64,000 bases of DNA. It comes from Spongospora subterranea f. sp. subterranea. Its lineage: Eukaryota; Endomyxa: Phytomyxea; Phytomyxea; Plasmodiophorida. The DNA is taken from assembly GCA_049724395.1 (NCBI GenBank), contig JAUGWO010000016.1, positions 62,001 to 126,000 on the forward strand. The letters are read 5' to 3'. The position numbers and the translations under genes were made by a program. Under the pieces are notes generated by a model. That model did no database searches. It saw nothing but the letters and a program-made list of their open reading frames with translations, and was not told where the DNA came from. Below, piece by piece: positions 59,156 to 64,000 of the stretch; the first letter of the stretch is position 1; every line of letters begins with the position of its first letter.

Positions 59156-60399
59156 CAGTTCCCGGCAGGTGGAGGTTGCACCCGATTCTCCCATAGCATT
59201 GAGCCAGGTCGCCTGCGCAGCGTCGATACTTGCTATCCAACCAGAACGCCGACGAGCTGGACTCGGTTTCTGGTGGTCAAACCTCACCCAGAACCGCCCT
59301 TTCTGTTTACAATGATATACGGAATGAAACAGAGAAAAGAGTTTTTCCCCAGTTGAACACAGCGCAGAAATAAAGTGCGGAGCCAATTTTGTTCGAGAAA
59401 CGGAATACGCTTCGTACACGAGCTACCTCACGATCTCATGCACATTTGCGACTGTGTGAACTGAAATCTGCGACTGTCCCGAGATGACAACCTGCCCACA
59501 GCCTGTGACGAGTAGCACCACCACCACCCACCACTGCCGCCCTGTGACGGGCCAACTACACGCTGGTGACGCTGTCGAAATATCTGGAATGGCAATGGAT
59601 GAATTATCGCAGTGTTGGCTGACCCGTGGCGGACGTTCCGTATTTTCAGAACAACGAGTCAATTCTCTGCAGCTCGTTTTGAACCAGACATCTCTGAACA
59701 GACCAACATGGCCCAAACCGAGGGCTGAGAGAGGCCTCGCACGCTTATGTGGACCATATTGGGTTGGACAATGCTGTAAACGATTTAACCTATCCACGTT
59801 GCTGCATTTTGACGTCTGGTCATTATATGATCAAGGGAGGCAATGAGCCGCTTCAAAAAATACTTGTAATTTTGAAGTCCAATACTGGCCAGATACAACA
59901 ACAGACCCTATCCCATCAAGTTGAATGGGTCACCATCACCTTACGTGATGATTACTTGAACTGTCGACACCAAACCAATTCGTTCCAAAAAAATCTAGTA
60001 CGAAAAAATGATTACGGGGCCACAAGTTTCTACAGCAATTGCGTTATTGTTAAAGGTACTCCTCGCTTTGGGCAATAGAATCGGAACCAGCACACTCAAG
60101 GTCGTCGTGCATCCTGGGATTTCTTCTGCTTTGTTGCCCAACAACGCACCACTATGGCTGGGGGACCCCGCCGGATACTGCAGTTTCCGCAAACAGTTTC
60201 TGCCAACAAATAAATTATCACACTTGTCTATGAAACTGGGACATCCAAAACTGAAAAAACGTTAATGTGAAAACCAGACTCTGTTTTCTGTTTGTTTTTT
60301 TGTGGCGCCGTGCCGTGCCGTTGCCGTTAAGGTATTGGACGCTGACACTTGTTTGCAGAATGAAGTAAAACTGGTTCAGGGAGAATCTCTGACTGGAGT
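59156..60399. other. Stretch with unassigned coding-like frames
   Basis: Plus-strand frames at 59484-59846 (VTGQLHAGDAVEISGMAMDE), 59749-60078 and 60008-60265 (KVVVHPGISSALLPNNAPLWLGDPAGY) are partly protein-like and may be exons of one gene reading away from the reductase, but I could not connect them or name a family. Confidence 0.3.
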
Positions 60400-61810
60400 C
60401 CCATACACGTTATGAATCCTGGCTCAATGTTGGCGTTGAACCAGAACAGGACGGATGCTGATGATATCGTCCGAAATCACCTGCAGTATTGCTTGTCGCC
60501 CACCTTCGACCTTCAATGCGCCACGAACTCCTTGAGCTTACCGAACACACCGGAAATACACCTGCTTTTGTCATCGATGATGGTGACGAAGTACTTGGCG
60601 CCATTCATACCCGCCACTTCAGAGGGGTCCGCAAACTTCGGAATGAATTGTCTCGCCCACCGATTGAGACTTGATTATCGGTCCTTTGCGACAACGATTT
60701 TCTTGGTAGTTGGCTGATGATGCTTGAACTACTCATGGTTTGATTCTGGGTCTTCCCATTGGCAATCCAAGTGTCCTTCGCCGCGTACATGTTCCCTGAT
60801 CGCATCATGGTCAACACGCCCAAGCCTTCGGTGACACACTTCAAGGCTCGCCTTAAGTCGCAATTCTTGTCGTCGCTGCCGTTTGTCCTCCCTGCTTTGA
60901 CTCGAGCCCCCTCTGCTGACGTCCAGGTGAACCATCAGCCCATCGCGCGGACCCATGGCGACGACTTGACCCTTGTCGACACCGTTGCCCAGCGCGCTGA
61001 CAGGGGCTCGAGTCAAAGGAGGAAGGATATACAGCAGGACGACAAGAGTTGCGACCAATTCCGAAGGCGAGCCGTGACGTGTGCCATTGGGCATCTTCGC
61101 CATTACGCGATAAAAAAACATCCACGACCGAGGACACTTGATTGCCACTGGGAAGGCCCCAAATCCAATCCATGTAATTCAGAGGCGATAAAGGACGAGA
61201 CAGGTAATCGGCGAACACCGCCAGCTCGATGGGGCAGCTGGTTTAGTATCAAGACGATGAGATGTCCACTTCACCTATTTTCGCATTCATGATCCGGCTG
61301 ATTCGCCATGTTCTTAACATTATTACAAGGACAACGGTAGTCATTATCGGGAAGTCGTTCAATTATACGTTCTCCAGCTCCCTCCTGCGACGTCGGTTGT
61401 TGCCTCTGGAGTTGCCGACATATGATTTCAGAACGTGCCACGCTTTCCTGGAAGAGCGGTTCTCGACAATCGTGATTTTCTTGGTTTTCGTCGATGCACT
61501 TGACAATCTAAGTCATCACCAGTTGCGACCGCCTCCGGTAGTCCTCTTTCTGATCAGGGCTGTAAAGGGCTCCGTTTCAGATCCCTCAATGATCTTCATG
61601 ACGCCGTACCTGTCGGCCGCCAGTAGGAATTCCCACGACCACAGCAACCAGCTGTCGTCCGATAACCTATTCCGGGAGAACTTCCCCACCGATGACTGCA
61701 CCGTCGTCATGACCATACTCGCCTCGTGATCCTTTATGTCTCCAGCTCGGCCGCCGCTTGCGTCGTCTGGGTCCATAACCCTTCGTAATGGAGACTTTAA
61801 CAAGTCCAAT
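60400..61810 (-). mobile_element. Degenerate Ty1/Copia retrotransposon fragment
   Basis: Read on the minus strand from ~61800: a gag-like part (RLSDDSWLLWSWEFLLAADRYGVMKIIEGSE), then interrupted sequence, a GAG-pre-integrase motif (CHRRLGRVDHDAIREHV, about 60860) and the start of an integrase core (GAKYFVTIIDDKSRCISGVFGKLKEFV, about 60560) before a stop. No reverse transcriptase, RNase H or LTRs remain within this interval. Multiple stops and frame changes show that it is not functional. Confidence 0.7.
60745..61172. repeat. Diverged inverted repeat inside the Copia remnant (arms ~170 bases)
   Basis: 60745-60912 (TCTTCCCATTGGCAATCCAAGTGTCC ... TTTGACTCGAGCCCC) resembles the reverse complement of 61002-61172 (GGGGCTCGAGTCAAAGG ... 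GACACTTGATTGCCACTGGGAAGGCC). Similarity is about three in four positions by eye, with a spacer of about 90 bases. Confidence 0.7.
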
Positions 61811-62260
61811 CGATTAGCAGTTTATTCATTTTGAATATATGGGGCTCAGGAGAGAGCGCCTATGAGGCCTGTCATTGGATGCTATGCCCGGAGCTGTTGC
61901 TCCAATTGCGATCATCGCTGATTGTATCAGGAGAGGACACGATCAGTCGACAATCAATGTGATGACGTACAGGAATTGCGAACGATTATCAGCGAACTAC
62001 TTCCGACAGCAATCACAATTGTTCGACGGATATGCTCAACGACACAATGATTCGACAGTGAACGTGGACGATGGTGATAAGCTGTCGTCGACAACGCCAA
62101 CCATGGAATGATAATCGTGCCGGACGGGTTTACCCTTGATCTCCGGAGTCCGTGACAGCCATCTGTTCGTTACAGTAGCAGTAGTAACACACCTGATTCT
62201 GCCCAGCTCCTATATTGCAGTCATTCGTCATCGACCGCGCCGGCAACTCCATCAGGCTCC
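61811..62260. other. Upstream region of prohibitin-2
   Basis: A 78-codon plus-strand frame (61875-62111) is open, with protein-like composition but no family. Otherwise nothing seen. Confidence 0.3.
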
Positions 62261-63218
62261 ATGGCCAGCGCCGTCCGTAATTTCGCAGGCCCCAGCGCCG
62301 GATTGCCCCGTCTGGCGACAATTCTATTGGGCGGTGGCGCTATCGTATACGGTGGATATAACTCCCTATTCACCGTAGATGGTGGTCATCGTGCCGTCAT
62401 GTACAATCGTATTGTCGGTGTTAAAGACACCATCTATCCCGAAGGAACTCATATTATGCTCCCTTGGTTCGAGACCCCGACCATCTTTGACGTTCGTACA
62501 AAGCCCAAGAAAATCTCGTCCCCGACTGGAACGAAAGACATGCAAATGGTTCAAATTTCCCTCAGGTAATCAGCTCTTGCTGCACGAAGAGGGTTGTAAC
62601 TGATTTATTTGTTAGAGTTCTGTACAAACCCGACGTCGCCGCTCTTCCGACCATTTTCCGACGTTTTGGTTCCGATTACGATGATCGTATCTTACCGTCG
62701 ATTGTCAACGAGACTTTGAAAGCGGTTATCGCTCAGTATAACGCGGCTCAGCTGATCACAAAACGTGAGGAGGTTTCAAGAGAGATCAGAAATCACTTGC
62801 AGAAACGTGCCAAGGTTATGAATTCGTTTTCTTTTTTCCTGTTTGTTCCTAATTCTGCCCCGATGCTATTTAGGACTTTTACATCCTTCTTGATGACGTG
62901 TCGATTACTCACCTTAGCTTCGGTGCTGAATACACGGCCGCCGTTGAGTCCAAACAGGTTGCTCAACAAGAAGCAGAGCGCGCCAAATTCATTGTGGAGC
63001 GCGCGCTTCAGGACAAGCGATCCACCGTCATTCATGCTCAAGGAGAAGCGCAAAGCGCGCAGATGATCGGCAAAGCGTTGTCGTCCAACCCGGGTTTCGT
63101 TGAGCTACGTCGTATGGAAGCTGCAAGGAAGATTTCAGCGTCGTTGGCGGCTTCACCTAACAAAGTCTATCTCTCCGCAGAGACGCTTCTGTTAAACCTG
63201 GGGCGGCGCGCCTCATGA
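62261..63218 (+). CDS. PHB2: Prohibitin-2
   Basis: Exons 62261-62565, 62616-62814 and 62874-63218 join in phase (introns 50 and 59 bases) to 282 residues, close to the usual ~300. A hydrophobic anchor ([20 protein letters not shown]) precedes the SPFH domain: [127 protein letters not shown], then the coiled-coil and [13 protein letters not shown]. The SSPTG(T/S)KD motif and the LxLNL end mark the PHB2 rather than the PHB1 paralogue. PHB1/PHB2 rings sit in the mitochondrial inner membrane and support m-AAA proteolysis and cristae structure. The C-terminal tail is short (GRRAS). Confidence 0.95.
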
Positions 63219-64000
63219 ACATGGACAGATAGGAAAGACCAAACATATTATGGCCACGTCGCCAGCTGAAAGCGGCTAATTCACTCATGGTGCTTTATAC
63301 TCAATACACCTCATAGCTATTAGTGTTTTTCATGCCGGAATATCGCGCTCAACGTGGTTCCTCTCGCGTCGACTCATGATCGAATAGATTTGACCCCGAA
63401 CCACATTTGATTTTTCTGGACAACACTTCGGACTGCAGGCACTCGCTGACAAATTGGGAACACTACTGGAAAACCTTTTCATCATCAATATATGTTAGGA
63501 CCGATCCACCGAAAACAGTTTCGCGACAATAACCCACGATCGCTTGGTAGCAGTGTCTCCGCTTCAGGTGATTCCATCGCCATCTCAATATTGTTGGAAC
63601 AGTCTGAGGTGACGCCGCCATCGCTTCTCCTTGAATCAAGTACATGACCTTTGATCGTCCAATCAACGGGACATTGTGCACGATTGGTGTCTAATGTCTA
63701 TAGTAAACGTTCATCCTCAAGGCCGACTTGCACTTTATTGAAAGAACTTCATTCTACTTCTTTGTCCTTTCGCTTGCCATAGCATCCCTCCACTTACAAT
63801 CGATGTGAGAGCAGAGGGGACCACTGTCCACATCGCGTGCCAAATTTTATTTTTTATACACACTAATTTTGGTAACACAAGATTTGTGTGTTACACACTA
63901 TTTATGATATTGGTCGTGAAAAAGGGCCACGCTAATTAGTGTGATACACACTAAATACCGGAATCGGTGTAGTGGAAAATTATTCTGTATTGCATTTTGT
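63219..64000. other. Terminal stretch without a recognisable gene
   Basis: No coding signal. From ~63855 to 63950 several short inverted copies of a TACACACTAAT motif occur, together with a TTGTGTTAC/GTGTGTTAC block, possibly the end of a small mobile element that continues past the window. Confidence 0.35.

Overview
This is a nuclear chromosome segment of a microbial eukaryote. Almost every gene I recognise is interrupted by short GT-AG introns, mostly about 47-90 bases. Coding exons lie on both strands at moderate density, and retro- and DNA-transposon remnants sit between them. Two genes point to a lineage with a motile cilium: a PIH1/Kintoun (DNAAF2)-like dynein assembly factor at the left edge and a CCDC180-like coiled-coil protein at 40.6-45.5 kb. 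ASPM, a COX7a-type subunit, a PLC-delta-type PH protein and an F-BAR-like protein fit an opisthokont-like, probably zoosporic, organism. The species cannot be fixed from the sequence alone.

Layout: 0-1.5 kb partial DNAAF2-like gene; 3.6-3.9 PREY/Trm112-like protein; 4.5-5.1 DUF202 membrane protein; 6.1-7.1 type-2 ArgC with a frameshift; 8.1-8.7 four-TM tetraspanin-like protein; 9.3-10.5 phytanoyl-dioxygenase with an inserted PHD finger; 13.1-14.0 PDCD2; 14.4-17.1 a three-exon gene joining two YbjN domains, a galactose-binding-like domain and a pseudokinase; 18.8 tRNA-Ser(CGA); 20.2-21.1 a large inverted repeat; 21.4-22.4 an acyl-protein-thioesterase-like gene without its serine; 23.8-24.2 BUD20/ZNF593; 24.7-25.1 a small membrane protein beside a 32-base minisatellite.

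From 26.3 to 29.0 kb lies a nest of Harbinger-type transposon pieces. From 32.5 to 36.2 kb there is an F-BAR-like gene, a small unknown gene, a PH-domain gene and a possible Rsa3-type ribosome assembly gene. CCDC180-like follows, then a CdsA-type phosphatidate cytidylyltransferase, a minisatellite, COX7a, ASPM (48.9-56.1 kb), a methionine-synthase-reductase-like diflavin enzyme (56.8-59.2 kb), a decayed Copia element (60.4-61.8 kb) and prohibitin-2 (62.3-63.2 kb).

There are no operons. Functional themes are mitochondria (PHB2, COX7a, PREY-like), ribosome biogenesis (PDCD2, BUD20, possible Rsa3), cilium and spindle (DNAAF2, CCDC180, ASPM) and metabolism (ArgC, MTRR, CdsA). Exon borders were derived by reading frame, splice signals and family continuity. 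Where exons join in phase without a forced frameshift I give the junctions; elsewhere only the gene span is given.
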